A stretch of 64,000 nt of DNA, taken from Carboxylicivirga taeanensis (GTDB taxonomy: Bacteria > Bacteroidota > Bacteroidia > Bacteroidales > Marinilabiliaceae). Each line of letters opens with the position of its first letter. The first letter of the stretch is position 1. A program made the translations under genes and the position numbers. This document shows positions 1-8,423 of this stretch, piece by piece. The stretch spans positions 310,001 through 374,000 of the forward strand of contig NZ_JBPUSJ010000002.1 of the NCBI RefSeq assembly GCF_051851475.1, read 5' to 3'. The notes below the pieces were generated by a model. It saw only the letters and a program-made list of their open reading frames with translations. It had not been told where the DNA came from and made no database searches.

Positions 1-208
1 GTTTGATGAGAACTTCTACAGTTACATCAATAAGTTTCGTATTGAAAAAGCAAAATTGCTTTTGAATGATAAGCGCTTGGCCCATTTGTCAATAATTGGC
101 ATTGCATATGAATCCGGGTTTAGTTCAAAAACATCTTTTAATACCACGTTCAAGAAAATGACTGGCCTAACGCCATCAGAATACAAAAATAGATGTTCTG
201 ATCTATAG
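1..208 (+). CDS. AraC-family transcriptional regulator, C-terminal end (5' partial)
   Basis: The window opens inside this gene; 68 codons remain in the frame starting at base 2 and end at a TAG at 206-208. The translation has the second helix-turn-helix of the AraC/XylS family: a 'YINKFRIEKAKLLL' helix, an 'IGIAYESGFSSKTSFNTTFKK' recognition segment and the signature end 'MTGLTPSEYKNR'. These regulators bind DNA through two such motifs; the sensor domain lies outside the window, so ligand and targets cannot be named. The next gene, an SDR, is on the same strand but about 130 bases away and has its own possible promoter. Confidence 0.88.
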   Translation, partial: FDENFYSYINKFRIEKAKLLLNDKRLAHLSIIGIAYESGFSSKTSFNTTFKKMTGLTPSEYKNRCSDL

Positions 209-304
209 AAGTGCACTTGATGTTTTATTAATGCATTAACTATGAGTGTTCTAAAGAGGGTGTTCATCTCCTCATTCTCGAACATCTGAAGCCTGGTTGC
301 CCTC

Positions 305-312
305 TACTTTTG
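305..312 (+). promoter_or_regulatory. possible Bacteroidota -7 element for the SDR gene
   Basis: TACTTTTG fits the Bacteroidota -7 consensus TAnnTTTG and lies 24 bases before the chosen ATG at 337. No convincing TTG -33 box is at the usual distance. A loose inverted repeat (AGAGGG at 255-260, CCCTCT at 300-305) just upstream may end the preceding transcript. Confidence 0.35.
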
Positions 313-336
313 TCACGAAACCTAAAAGTAATCGTG

Positions 337-1137
337 ATGAAAAATAAAACGAATTCTTCCTATGCAGTCATTACAGGTGCTAGCCAGGGACTAGGTAAAG
401 CATTTGCTTTTGAGTTGGCTCGTTTAGGCCGAAATGTTGTATTGGTTAGCCTGCCTGGCCAGAGTCTGCAGAGTGTTGTCGCTGCAATAAAAGAAGCTTA
501 CAATGTTGAAGTCGCCTATTTTGAAACTGACTTTGCCTGCAATGACAACATTATGGAGTTATGTGAATGGCTCAATAGTAATTTCAGCATCGATATTTTA
601 ATTAATAATGCCGGTGTGGGTGGCACAACCCGCTTTACTGATGTGGATGTTAACTATATAGAAACCATCATACAGGTAAATGTAAAGGCAACGGCTATTC
701 TTACCCATCAGCTGCTATCAAATTTAAAAAGGCAGCCTTGTTCCTACATCTTAAATGTGTCGAGTATTGCAGCCTTTACGCCGGTAGGTTATAAAACGGT
801 TTATCCGGCTTCAAAAGTGTTTGTTCATTACTTTGCCCGCGGCTTAAGGGCCGAATTAAAAGATTCAAATATCAGTGTCAGTGTGATTCATCCGGGGGCG
901 ATGGCTACTAATCCTGAAATTGTTTCACGCATCGAAAAGCAGGGTTTTATCGGTAAGCTTACCTTGTTAAAGCCCGAGAAAGTGGCACAGTTCGCCATTT
1001 CTCGTTTGCTGAAGAAAGATTCTGTCATTGTACTGAGTCATCTTACCTGGGTGGTATCAAAACTAATGCCCGAATGGCTGACACTTTATCTGATGACCGG
1101 AATTGTGAAGCGTGAGATAAACAATCAACTTGTCTGA
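337..1137 (+). CDS. SDR family NAD(P)-dependent oxidoreductase
   Basis: A short-chain dehydrogenase of 266 residues. The translation has the Rossmann glycine motif TGASQGLG near the N-terminus, NNAGVGG in the middle, the catalytic serine in NVSSIAAF and the YxxxK pair in YPASK. The 'fatty acyl/17-beta-HSD-like' spacing suggests a lipid or steroid-like carbonyl substrate, but this is only inferred. The reading frame stays open upstream to a TTG at 310, yet the ATG at 337 puts the Rossmann strand at the expected distance from the start. Its TGA overlaps an ATG (TGATG) in the next frame, so it is probably cotranscribed with the epimerase that follows. Confidence 0.88.
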   Translation: MKNKTNSSYAVITGASQGLGKAFAFELARLGRNVVLVSLPGQSLQSVVAAIKEAYNVEVAYFETDFACNDNIMELCEWLNSNFSIDILINNAGVGGTTRFTDVDVNYIETIIQVNVKATAILTHQLLSNLKRQPCSYILNVSSIAAFTPVGYKTVYPASKVFVHYFARGLRAELKDSNISVSVIHPGAMATNPEIVSRIEKQGFIGKLTLLKPEKVAQFAISRLLKKDSVIVLSHLTWVVSKLMPEWLTLYLMTGIVKREINNQLV

Positions 1138-1172
1138 TGTACAGCTTTAGTTTAAGCACAAATTATCGAAGC

Positions 1173-2144
1173 ATGAAAACCATATTTGTAACTGGAATAA
1201 ATGGTTTGCTGGGCACCAATCTGGTCAATTTACTATTAAAAAGTGGGTTTAAGGTAATTGGTCTGGTTCGCAGCATCGACTCCTATAAAGGAGAGCGGAG
1301 TGAGCACCTGAAAATTATGAGTGGTACTTTGTTTGATGATTATACAGCCATCCTGTCGAGAGTGGATTATGTGATTCATATTGCCGCTGTAACGGGACAG
1401 AATATTTTGTCGGAAGCTTATTATTGGAAGGTTAACAGTAATGCCACCAAGCATCTTTATCAGGCGGCCAGCAGCTGTCAGGTTAAGAAGTTTGTGTTTG
1501 TGAGTAGTGCAAATACCATTGGCTATGGTTCAAAGGAGAAACCGGGCAGTGAGGAGAGCTGGTTGAGGCAGCCCTTCAGTGATTCGATATATGCCCAAAG
1601 TAAGAAATCAGCCGAGAACCATGTTTTATCCGACAATGGAAGTATGGAAACGATTGTGGTTAATCCGACATTTATGCTTGGTGCTTTTGATACCAAGCCC
1701 AGCTCGGGCAAAATTGTATTGATGGCATGGAAAAAAAAGATGGTGTTTTATCCTCCCGGAGGTAAGAATTTTGTCCATGTTGAAGATGTGGCCAAAGGGA
1801 TTTTATATGCCTTGCAAAAGGGACGAAATCGGAATAGATACCTTCTATCCAATGAAAACTTGTCTTATTACGAGTTTTTTCAAAAGCTGAATAGCGTGTG
1901 TCAGCAAAAGCCTGTTATGGTAAAAGTTCCAAAGGTGATTTTACTGGCGGTTGGTTATTTGGGCGATTTTATGCGACGTGCGAATGTGGCTACAAGTTTG
2001 AGCTCTGTTAATATGCGCATATTATGCATCAATAACTACTACGCCAACAATAAGTCGACAGAGGAGTTAGGGCTTAGTTATCAACCTATTGATGAGGCGA
2101 TCGCCGATGCCGTGAGCTATTTCGAGCAAGGAATTTCTTCTTAA
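1173..2144 (+). CDS. NAD-dependent epimerase/dehydratase family protein (3-beta-HSD-like)
   Basis: An extended SDR of about 323 residues. The N-terminus carries the TGINGLLG nucleotide-binding motif, and YAQSKKSAE supplies the YxxxK catalytic pair; FVSSANTIGYG is the usual serine-containing strand. The product probably oxidises or epimerises a sugar nucleotide or a hydroxy-lipid; neighbouring SDR and START-type genes favour a lipid. An in-frame ATG at 1137 overlaps the stop of the preceding gene, but the ATG at 1173 places the Rossmann strand directly at the start (MKTIFVTG) and is preferred. The two SDRs and the START-domain gene look like one functional group. Confidence 0.85.
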   Translation: MKTIFVTGINGLLGTNLVNLLLKSGFKVIGLVRSIDSYKGERSEHLKIMSGTLFDDYTAILSRVDYVIHIAAVTGQNILSEAYYWKVNSNATKHLYQAASSCQVKKFVFVSSANTIGYGSKEKPGSEESWLRQPFSDSIYAQSKKSAENHVLSDNGSMETIVVNPTFMLGAFDTKPSSGKIVLMAWKKKMVFYPPGGKNFVHVEDVAKGILYALQKGRNRNRYLLSNENLSYYEFFQKLNSVCQQKPVMVKVPKVILLAVGYLGDFMRRANVATSLSSVNMRILCINNYYANNKSTEELGLSYQPIDEAIADAVSYFEQGISS

Positions 2145-2245
2145 ATATTTGACTGTCCATAGCGGGTAAGCTTAAAAAGATGATTGGGCGATTTTACCAT
2201 TGTAAGAAACTGACGGCAGTTTAAAAAAACTAACGAGCTATTGTG

Positions 2246-2944
2246 ATGAAAGATGATAAATTAAATAGAATGCTATTGATGCTGATGCTGTTGATTTGGG
2301 CTATTAATGCCAACTCACAGCTCAAAACAAAAGCAAATTATAAGGCCTTGTTGAGCAATGCCAGGTGCGATAATTGGCAGGCTATAAAACATGAAGAGGG
2401 CGTTGATATCAGGTATCGTTGGCTGACCTTCGGCGATACGCTTAAAACACGTGAACTTATGCTGAGCTTTTCCGTGAGGGCAAGCGTTCAGAATGTATTG
2501 CATTATTTGCGCTCTGAGTCTGCTTTGTCAAGTTGGAATTTAGGTGTGCGAGATTTAAATGTATGGACAGACTCTGATTCGACCTGGCTCACGCACATGA
2601 TTTATGATATTCCCTACCCTCTGTCGCAACAGGATTTGGTTACTCAAAACACCATTGTTGAGAGCAGTGGAGATGTATTGATTGATGTTGATGCTGCACC
2701 TGCATTGGTGAGCAGGCTCCCTAATGTAAATCGGCAGCAGTTTTACTTTGGTCAGTGGAGGTTAAAGACACAGCCAAACGGAAAAACCGCTGTGACGTTT
2801 TCGCTTGTCTCCTTATCTAAATCCAGGATTCCACGGTTTATCCGCGATCCGATTATTCAAAATAAATTACTCGGCTCTTTTATAAAGCTGAAAGAGTTGT
2901 CTGCCAATCGGATGGAAATTGTTTCTGTCGGTCGAGTATTGTAA
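2246..2944 (+). CDS. START domain-containing exported protein
   Basis: A protein of 232 residues with an N-terminal hydrophobic segment (MLLMLMLLIWAINANSQ) that looks like a signal peptide cleaved after NANS or NSQ. The remaining ~200 residues match the START lipid-transfer fold as I know it: 'DNWQAIKHEEGVDIRYRW' at the start of the domain, a central 'SWNLGVRDLNVWTDSDSTWLTHMIYDIPYPLSQQDLV' and a C-terminal amphipathic helix. START domains bind a single hydrophobic molecule in a cavity. Together with the two upstream dehydrogenases this suggests envelope lipid metabolism. GTG 2243 is directly upstream; ATG 2246 is chosen. Confidence 0.7.
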   Translation: MKDDKLNRMLLMLMLLIWAINANSQLKTKANYKALLSNARCDNWQAIKHEEGVDIRYRWLTFGDTLKTRELMLSFSVRASVQNVLHYLRSESALSSWNLGVRDLNVWTDSDSTWLTHMIYDIPYPLSQQDLVTQNTIVESSGDVLIDVDAAPALVSRLPNVNRQQFYFGQWRLKTQPNGKTAVTFSLVSLSKSRIPRFIRDPIIQNKLLGSFIKLKELSANRMEIVSVGRVL

Positions 2945-3086
2945 CAACTGTCGCGCAGGAGTTGCTGAAACGGTTGAGCTTTCAAGAAGGTTTGAGTAGG
3001 TGGGTTGTGAACCTGTAACTGTGTGTCGATAAAAGCTACAGTCTCCTCAATCTGTTTTGGTTATCTGGCCAAAAAATCGGGTTTTA

Positions 3087-3147
3087 ATGTTTAAAAGCAT
3101 CCAATCCAACCGGGCTTTTCTTTTTTTAAGTATTCATGTTTAAACAT
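3087..3147 (+). promoter_or_regulatory. putative terminator-like hairpin and palindrome at the head of the bio leader ORF
   Basis: AAAAGC (3093-3098) and GCTTTT (3114-3119) can pair and are followed by a run of seven T (3121-3127), which looks like a weak intrinsic terminator ending only eight bases before the ATG at 3136. The start codon lies in a perfect 12-base palindrome, ATGTTTAAACAT (3136-3147), and half of it (ATGTTTAAA) is repeated at 3087-3095. Either the hairpin or the repeated half-sites could be a control element for the biotin operon; no known riboswitch consensus is recognisable in 2945-3135. Confidence 0.4.
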
Positions 3148-3468
3148 TTTAGTGTTAGTTTTGTCACCGTGAATCATCAGTCTCAACATATCAACTGTAA
3201 ATCGGTTAGCCGCTTTAAAAAGTGGAGCCGAAAAGGTTACGCCATTTTCGGATCACTTGGGCATGTCGTGCACATTGGCCGTCTGTCGGTTGATTTGGTG
3301 CAATGGATTGGCCAGGTTGTACTACATGTTGAAACAACGCTCCAACAGGCCTTAGAGCTTGAGCAGGATGATGATGATTTAAAAGAAATAAATGAAGAGG
3401 CATTGCTTACATTGGTTTTACAAACGAATGAAGAGGCATGTGCTGTAATGAATAACGAACATTATTAA
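3136..3468 (+). CDS. small protein with a TonB-receptor-type leader motif, upstream of bioB
   Basis: A 110-residue ORF with no assigned function. Residues ~26-55 (RFKKWSRKGYAIFGSLG, then VVHIGRLSVD) resemble the conserved leader found at the N-terminus of some Bacteroidota TonB-dependent receptors, from memory of that family; here no receptor follows. The second half is acidic (EQDDDDLKEINEEA). A terminator-like hairpin precedes the ORF and a very strong one starts two bases after its stop, directly before bioB. It may therefore act as a translated leader that governs read-through into the biotin genes, or may be a remnant of a receptor. That it is truly translated is inferred from its length and the lack of stops. 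Confidence 0.55.
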   Translation: MFKHFSVSFVTVNHQSQHINCKSVSRFKKWSRKGYAIFGSLGHVVHIGRLSVDLVQWIGQVVLHVETTLQQALELEQDDDDLKEINEEALLTLVLQTNEEACAVMNNEHY

Positions 3469-3469
3469 C

Positions 3470-3506
3470 AACCGTCAGCAGGGGTAATCCTTGTTGGCGG
3501 TTTTTT
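3470..3506 (+). terminator. strong hairpin plus T-tract between the leader ORF and bioB
   Basis: Bases 3470-3482 (AACCGTCAGCAGG) pair with 3490-3502 through about 13 positions, some as G-T, closing a short loop; a run of T follows (3501-3506). This is a classic intrinsic terminator lying 2 bases after the small ORF's stop and 12 bases before the bioB start. A ribosome stopping at the ORF's TAA would cover the 5' arm, so translation could couple to read-through. That mechanism is inferred. Confidence 0.75.
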
Positions 3507-3517
3507 ATTTTATGCAT

Positions 3518-4510
3518 ATGGTACAAGAGATTACCGAACGAATTCTACAAGGCGGGGCGCTGACCCATGAAGAAGCCTTGGCTTTGGTTCACCTGGAGAA
3601 CAAAGACGAACTTTATAGGGCCGCCGATGTGCTGCGTCGCCACTTTAAGGGCGATTTTATGGAAATGTGCTCCATCATGAATGCCAAATCGGGCAAATGC
3701 ACGCAAAACTGCAAATGGTGCTCACAATCCATGTTTCATAATACCAATGTGGAGGAGTATGAGCTGGTTGATTTAAAAGAAGCCGAGCAGCTGGCCGAGG
3801 AAAATGCAAGTAAAGGTGTTTATCGCTTCTCCTTGGTGACCAGTGGACGAGCAATTTCCAACAGCAACCTGGATAAGTTGTGCGGGGTGTACAAAAGCAT
3901 TCAGCGTAAAACACCCATTCACCTGTGTGCTTCAATGGGCTTGTTAAACCGTTCGCAACTCGGTAAGCTGCGGGAAGCAGGTGTTGGGCATTACCATTGC
4001 AATATCGAAACGGCACCATCTTTTTTTAAAGAGGTGTGTACCTCGCATACCATGGAAGATAAAATTCGCACCATAAAGGCAGCCCGTGCAACTGGTATGG
4101 GCATTTGTTCAGGAGGTATCATTGGCATGGGCGAAACCATGGAGCAGCGCATCGAAATGGCCTTTACCCTGTCGGAGTTGGAGATTGAGTCCATCCCATT
4201 GAACGTGCTGATGCCGGTGGAAGGCACCCGGTTAGCTGCTGCAAAACCTTTGTCGGATGAGGAGGTCTTGACCACTTTTGCTCTCTTTAGGCTGATTAAT
4301 CCTAAAGCTAACATTCGTTTGGCCGGCGGTCGCAACCTGATTAGTCATATTCAGGATAGGGCTTTAAAAGCCGGAGTGAGTGCTGCTTTGGTGGGTGATT
4401 ACTTAACTACTGTTGGTACCAATATCAATCAGGATAAAGAGGCATTTAGCGGTGCCGGTTTTTCACTTGACCATGAATTATTGAAAGAAAAGACCTGTTG
4501 TAAAGCCTAA
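3518..4510 (+). CDS. bioB: biotin synthase
   Basis: A radical-SAM enzyme that inserts sulfur into dethiobiotin, the last step of biotin synthesis. The translation shows the CxxxCxxC cluster motif in GKCTQNCKWCSQS, the downstream YRFSLVTSGR strand, HLCASMG, the YHCNIETAP segment with a cluster-ligand cysteine and the ICSGGIIGMGE glycine-rich turn; a conserved RLAGGR lies near the C-terminus. About 330 residues, normal for the family. In-frame ATGs at 3512 and 3518 are both possible; the second is used here. It heads the operon bioB-A-F-G-C-D and sits directly behind a strong hairpin with T-tract that may control expression. bioA follows after 12 bases. Confidence 0.97.
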   Translation: MVQEITERILQGGALTHEEALALVHLENKDELYRAADVLRRHFKGDFMEMCSIMNAKSGKCTQNCKWCSQSMFHNTNVEEYELVDLKEAEQLAEENASKGVYRFSLVTSGRAISNSNLDKLCGVYKSIQRKTPIHLCASMGLLNRSQLGKLREAGVGHYHCNIETAPSFFKEVCTSHTMEDKIRTIKAARATGMGICSGGIIGMGETMEQRIEMAFTLSELEIESIPLNVLMPVEGTRLAAAKPLSDEEVLTTFALFRLINPKANIRLAGGRNLISHIQDRALKAGVSAALVGDYLTTVGTNINQDKEAFSGAGFSLDHELLKEKTCCKA

Positions 4511-4522
4511 TTGGAGTTTCAA

Positions 4523-5812
4523 ATGGATATAAATCAACTGATTGACACTGACCGCGAGCATGTGTGGCATCCCTATACTTCCATAGTTAAGCCGCTGCCT
4601 GTTTATCCGGTTGAAAGAGCCGAAGCCTGTACTATTTATCTTAAGGATGGTCGTGCGTTAACGGATGGAATGTCGTCGTGGTGGGCGGCCATTCATGGCT
4701 ATAATCATCCGGTTTTAAATGGGGCTGTTGAGAAGCAGTTAAAAAGTATGTCGCATGTAATGTTTGGTGGATTGACGCATGAGCCGGCCGTCGAGCTGGC
4801 TTCCCGCTTAATTACGCTTACTCCACCGGTTTTACAAAAGGTTTTCTTTAGCGATTCGGGGTCAGTAGCTGTTGAGGTGGCCATGAAGCTGGCACTGCAG
4901 TATTGGATAGCACGAGGACAGAGCGAGAAGTCGAAGTTTGCCACCATACGTTCCGGCTACCACGGCGATACCTGGATTGCCATGTCGGTTTGCGATCCGC
5001 ACACGGGGATGCACCACATATTCAGTAAAGCTTTGCCGGTGCATTTTTTTGCCTGTCAACCGAAGTGCCCGTTTGGTTCATCTGCTATTCAGTCCGATTT
5101 AGAGGCGGTACATGCCATTTTGCAAAAACACCACGCTGAAATCGCCGCTTTCATTCTGGAACCAATTGTGCAGGGGGCAGGAGGTATGTGGTTTTATTCA
5201 GCTGACTACTTACGTGAGTTGAGGTCGCTGTGCAAGCGTTACAATGTATTGCTCATTGCCGATGAAATTGCTACCGGCTTCGGGCGTACCGGTAAGCTCT
5301 TTGCTTGCGAGCATGCTGGTGTAGCGCCCGATATTATGTGTCTGGGGAAGGCCATTACAGGTGGTTACATGAGCTTTGCCGCGACTTTAACCACCAATCA
5401 GGTGGCTGAAACCATCAGTAATGGTCAGCCGGGTGTGTTTATGCACGGGCCCACTTTTATGGGAAATCCTCTGGCCTGTGCGGTAGCCAATGCAAGCATT
5501 GATTTACTGCTGCAGTCAGGCTGGCAACAGAAAGTGCAGCACATAGAAGCGCAACTTCAAAAGGGCCTGAGTGCTTGCTCGCAATTACACAATGTGAAAG
5601 AGGTGCGTTGCTTAGGGGCGATTGGTGTAGTGGAGCTGCATCAGCCGGTTGATATGGCTGTTGTGCAAAAACGTTTTGTGGAATTGGGGGTTTGGGTCCG
5701 TCCCTTTGGGCGAAATGTTTACCTGATGCCACCTTTCATTATCCGTGATGATGAATTGGAAAAGCTATGTTCAGCAGTTTATAAAGTTGTTAAAGAGGAG
5801 GGGGAGAAATGA
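4523..5812 (+). CDS. bioA: adenosylmethionine--8-amino-7-oxononanoate transaminase
   Basis: A PLP-dependent class III aminotransferase that uses S-adenosylmethionine as amino donor to turn KAPA into DAPA. Diagnostic motifs are the N-terminal HVWHPYTS, DGMSSWWAAIHGYNHP, FFSDSGSVAVEVAMKLA, the YHGDTWIAMSV turn, LLIADEIATGFGRTG and the PLP lysine in CLGKAITGG. About 429 residues, the usual size. The frame is open to a TTG at 4511, but the ATG at 4523 gives the normal N-terminus. The stop overlaps the bioF start (ATGA), so the two are translationally coupled, with a purine-rich GAGGAGGGGGAG just before. Confidence 0.97.
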   Translation: MDINQLIDTDREHVWHPYTSIVKPLPVYPVERAEACTIYLKDGRALTDGMSSWWAAIHGYNHPVLNGAVEKQLKSMSHVMFGGLTHEPAVELASRLITLTPPVLQKVFFSDSGSVAVEVAMKLALQYWIARGQSEKSKFATIRSGYHGDTWIAMSVCDPHTGMHHIFSKALPVHFFACQPKCPFGSSAIQSDLEAVHAILQKHHAEIAAFILEPIVQGAGGMWFYSADYLRELRSLCKRYNVLLIADEIATGFGRTGKLFACEHAGVAPDIMCLGKAITGGYMSFAATLTTNQVAETISNGQPGVFMHGPTFMGNPLACAVANASIDLLLQSGWQQKVQHIEAQLQKGLSACSQLHNVKEVRCLGAIGVVELHQPVDMAVVQKRFVELGVWVRPFGRNVYLMPPFIIRDDELEKLCSAVYKVVKEEGEK

Positions 5813-6960
5813 CTTATGAAGAACAGCTGGCTGGGTTAGAGGCGACAGGGTTGCTGCGTGAGTTAAGGGCTGTGCAGCAGCTAGACGGTGCGTATTGTCG
5901 GTACAAAAATCGGCATTTGCTCAACCTTACATCCAACGACTATTTGGGCTTGGCCAATAATGAATGGCTCAGGCAGTTCTTTTATCATCAGCAGGAAGAA
6001 AGCGGGATGTTTCATTTCGGAGCTTCGTCCTCGCGCTTACTAACGGGTAACACAGCGCTCTATGATGAAGTGGAGGACCTGTTAAAAAATTACTACAAGA
6101 CTGAGGCGGCTTTATTTTTCAACAGCGGCTATCATGCCAATATGGGTATTTTACCGGCTTTGGCCGACAAGCAGGACTTAATACTATCTGATAAACTGTG
6201 TCATGCCAGCCTGATTGATGGCATACGATTGTGTAATGCTGACCACGTGCGCTACCGACATCTCGATTATGTGCAGCTGGAAGCCATCTTAGCTAAGCGG
6301 CGACACCTTTATCAACGGGTTTTTATTGTCACCGAGTCGGTGTTTAGCATGGATGGCGATGTGGCCGATTTGAAACAGCTTGTGGCAATTAAAGAGCAGT
6401 ACGATTGCACTTTGTATGTAGATGAAGCCCATGCGGTTGGAGTGTTGGGCGATAAGGGCTTGGGGGTGTGTGAGGTGCAGCAGGTAAGCCCTCGCATTGA
6501 TATAATTGTGGGTACATTGGGTAAGGCTTATGCATCGCTTGGTGCTTTTGCTGTTGTAAGCAGTGCCATGAAGCGCCTGTTGGTTAATAAGTCGCGCACT
6601 TTAATCTATACCACCGCTTTGCCACCGGTTAATATGGCCTGGACGAAGTTCATCATCGAGCGGATGGCCGGTTTTAGTGATGAGCGACAACGTTTAAGCA
6701 GTCTTTCGGAGTTTATGTGTGAGGCTTTGCTCAACAAAGGGTATCCGGTGCAGCAAAGTCACATTATACCCGTTTTGTTGGGAGCCAATAGAGTGGCAGT
6801 GCAATTGGCCGAACACCTGCAAAAAGAGGGCTATTTGGTGTTTCCCATTCGTCCGCCAACGGTGCCGCTAAATACCGCAAGGTTGCGTATCTCATTAACA
6901 TCAACGATGGAGAAGGGCGATTTAGAGCACTTCTTGCAGTATATCCCTAATAATCAATAA
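5809..6960 (+). CDS. bioF: 8-amino-7-oxononanoate synthase
   Basis: A PLP-dependent alpha-oxoamine synthase that condenses pimeloyl-ACP with alanine to form KAPA. The 383-residue product has the family motifs LNLTSNDYLGLA, FHFGASSSRLLTG, FNSGYHANMG, HASLIDGIRL, TESVFSMDGD, LYVDEAHAVGVLG and the PLP-lysine segment GTLGKAYASLGAF. The ATG overlaps the bioA stop by four bases and an unusually good ribosome-binding purine stretch (5795-5806) precedes it. The TAA overlaps the ATG of bioG (TAATG), which shows tight coupling through the operon. Confidence 0.97.
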   Translation: MTYEEQLAGLEATGLLRELRAVQQLDGAYCRYKNRHLLNLTSNDYLGLANNEWLRQFFYHQQEESGMFHFGASSSRLLTGNTALYDEVEDLLKNYYKTEAALFFNSGYHANMGILPALADKQDLILSDKLCHASLIDGIRLCNADHVRYRHLDYVQLEAILAKRRHLYQRVFIVTESVFSMDGDVADLKQLVAIKEQYDCTLYVDEAHAVGVLGDKGLGVCEVQQVSPRIDIIVGTLGKAYASLGAFAVVSSAMKRLLVNKSRTLIYTTALPPVNMAWTKFIIERMAGFSDERQRLSSLSEFMCEALLNKGYPVQQSHIIPVLLGANRVAVQLAEHLQKEGYLVFPIRPPTVPLNTARLRISLTSTMEKGDLEHFLQYIPNNQ

Positions 6961-7634
6961 TGATGAAATACAAATGGTTACATAAGAATGAATCGGAAAG
7001 GCTGATCCTGTTTTTTAACGGATGGAGTTGTGATGAGCACCCTTTTAAAGCCATTGGTGATGGTGGCAATGATGTGCTGATGGTCTATGATTATCGCGAT
7101 TTAGCCTTGCCAAACCAGGTGATTGAAGCCATGGAGCACTACCAAAGTGTTTCAGTGGTCGCCTGGTCTTTTGGGGTCTGGGTGGCTCAGGTGGCGCTGG
7201 AGCCACTTAAAAATAACCTGGAGCGCACCATTGCGGTTAATGGTACAGGAGCGCCTGTTGATAAGGCTTTGGGTATTCCGCCGCCAATAGCAATGGGGAC
7301 CTTATCGGGCCTGAATGACAGAAACCTGCAAAAGTTTCAGCGACGCATGTTTTGCACGCAGCAGCAATGGATGCAATTTAGAGGGAATCAGCCGATTCGC
7401 CCTATGGATGAGGTTAAGGATGAGCTGTTTCTTCTTTTGCAGCATGTTAAAGTACAGAAATTGACAGGTGATTTTTACGATACTGCTTTTATTGGTTCTT
7501 GTGATCTAATATTTCCTACGACCAATCAGCATAATTATTGGAAAGACAAGGCAACAGTCATTGAATTGGAACACGGACATTTTTGCTTTTATGAATTTGA
7601 AAACTGGGAGAAACTCATTCATTTAACTAAGTGA
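6960..7634 (+). CDS. bioG: pimeloyl-ACP methyl ester esterase BioG
   Basis: BioG (DUF452) is the alpha/beta-hydrolase that removes the methyl group from pimeloyl-ACP methyl ester, replacing BioH. The 224-residue product starts with LILFFNGWSCDEHPF, characteristic of BioG, and carries the nucleophile elbow in VAWSFGVWVAQ; a C-terminal EHGHFCFYEF supplies the expected histidine. It lies between bioF and bioC, which is the usual place for the gene in Bacteroidota. Two adjacent ATGs (6960, 6963) are possible starts. Confidence 0.93.
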   Translation: MMKYKWLHKNESERLILFFNGWSCDEHPFKAIGDGGNDVLMVYDYRDLALPNQVIEAMEHYQSVSVVAWSFGVWVAQVALEPLKNNLERTIAVNGTGAPVDKALGIPPPIAMGTLSGLNDRNLQKFQRRMFCTQQQWMQFRGNQPIRPMDEVKDELFLLLQHVKVQKLTGDFYDTAFIGSCDLIFPTTNQHNYWKDKATVIELEHGHFCFYEFENWEKLIHLTK

Positions 7635-7635
7635 T

Positions 7636-8421
7636 ATGGTAGAGGAATTATTAGAACTGAAGCCTCAGATAGATAAAGTCTTGCTGAAGAAACGCTTTGA
7701 ATCGGCTGCATCGACTTACTGTGCACATGCAAAAGTTCAGCAACACATGGCCGTTCGTTTGGTCGAAATGGCACAAATGTATTTACCAATCAAGCAAGAA
7801 AGATTGATGGAGTTTGGCTGTGGAACAGGCTTATTAACCCAGCAAATTATTAAGTATTTTTCAGTAGGTGATTATGTAATCAACGATTTGGTCGATCGCG
7901 TAAGTGGCCTGGTTCATACCATCCTCAAGAATAGAGTTGCAAAGCAGCAATTTATTGCCGGAGATGTTGAGTGCCTCGATTTGCCAGATGCATTGGATAG
8001 TATCTGGTCGGGTGCAACCATTCAGTGGATAAACCAATTGCAGCCATTTTTTTATAAACTATCTCAGCACCTGAAACCCGGAGCTTACTTGCTTGTGTCG
8101 TCATTCGGACCCAATAACTACAAGGAGATAAAAGCCACAACCGGCAATGGAATCGCTTATAAAACAAAGGAGCAGTTGATTTCTGCGGCAAGCAGTGGTT
8201 TTGAGCTGATGGCTTTTGAGGAGTGGCACGAGCAGTTGTGGTTCAGTACGCCATTGGAGGTGCTAAAACACATGCGTAGCACCGGAGTAAATGGTGTTTC
8301 TGCATGTTCCTGGACCAAGGGTAGAATGAGTACCTTCTGTAATTCCTACAGCCAATTGGCTCAATCTGATGGGTATCCGCTCACCTATCATCCTTATTTA
8401 ATGGTATTCAAAAAGAACTAA
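7636..8421 (+). CDS. bioC: malonyl-ACP O-methyltransferase BioC
   Basis: BioC methylates malonyl-ACP with S-adenosylmethionine so that fatty-acid synthesis can extend it to a pimeloyl chain. The 261-residue product has the typical N-terminal RFESAASTYCAHAKVQQHMA, the SAM-binding motif LMEFGCGTGLLTQ and the post-motif SGATIQWI. It begins one base after the bioG stop. With BioG it forms the methyl-ester mask and unmask pair, so the operon encodes a complete route from malonyl-ACP to biotin. Confidence 0.95.
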   Translation: MVEELLELKPQIDKVLLKKRFESAASTYCAHAKVQQHMAVRLVEMAQMYLPIKQERLMEFGCGTGLLTQQIIKYFSVGDYVINDLVDRVSGLVHTILKNRVAKQQFIAGDVECLDLPDALDSIWSGATIQWINQLQPFFYKLSQHLKPGAYLLVSSFGPNNYKEIKATTGNGIAYKTKEQLISAASSGFELMAFEEWHEQLWFSTPLEVLKHMRSTGVNGVSACSWTKGRMSTFCNSYSQLAQSDGYPLTYHPYLMVFKKN

Positions 8422-8423
8422 AT

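Noticed and set aside
2945..3135. Possible cobalamin or TPP riboswitch before the bio leader ORF
   Set aside because: No B12 box or THI-box consensus can be matched; only short inverted repeats are present.
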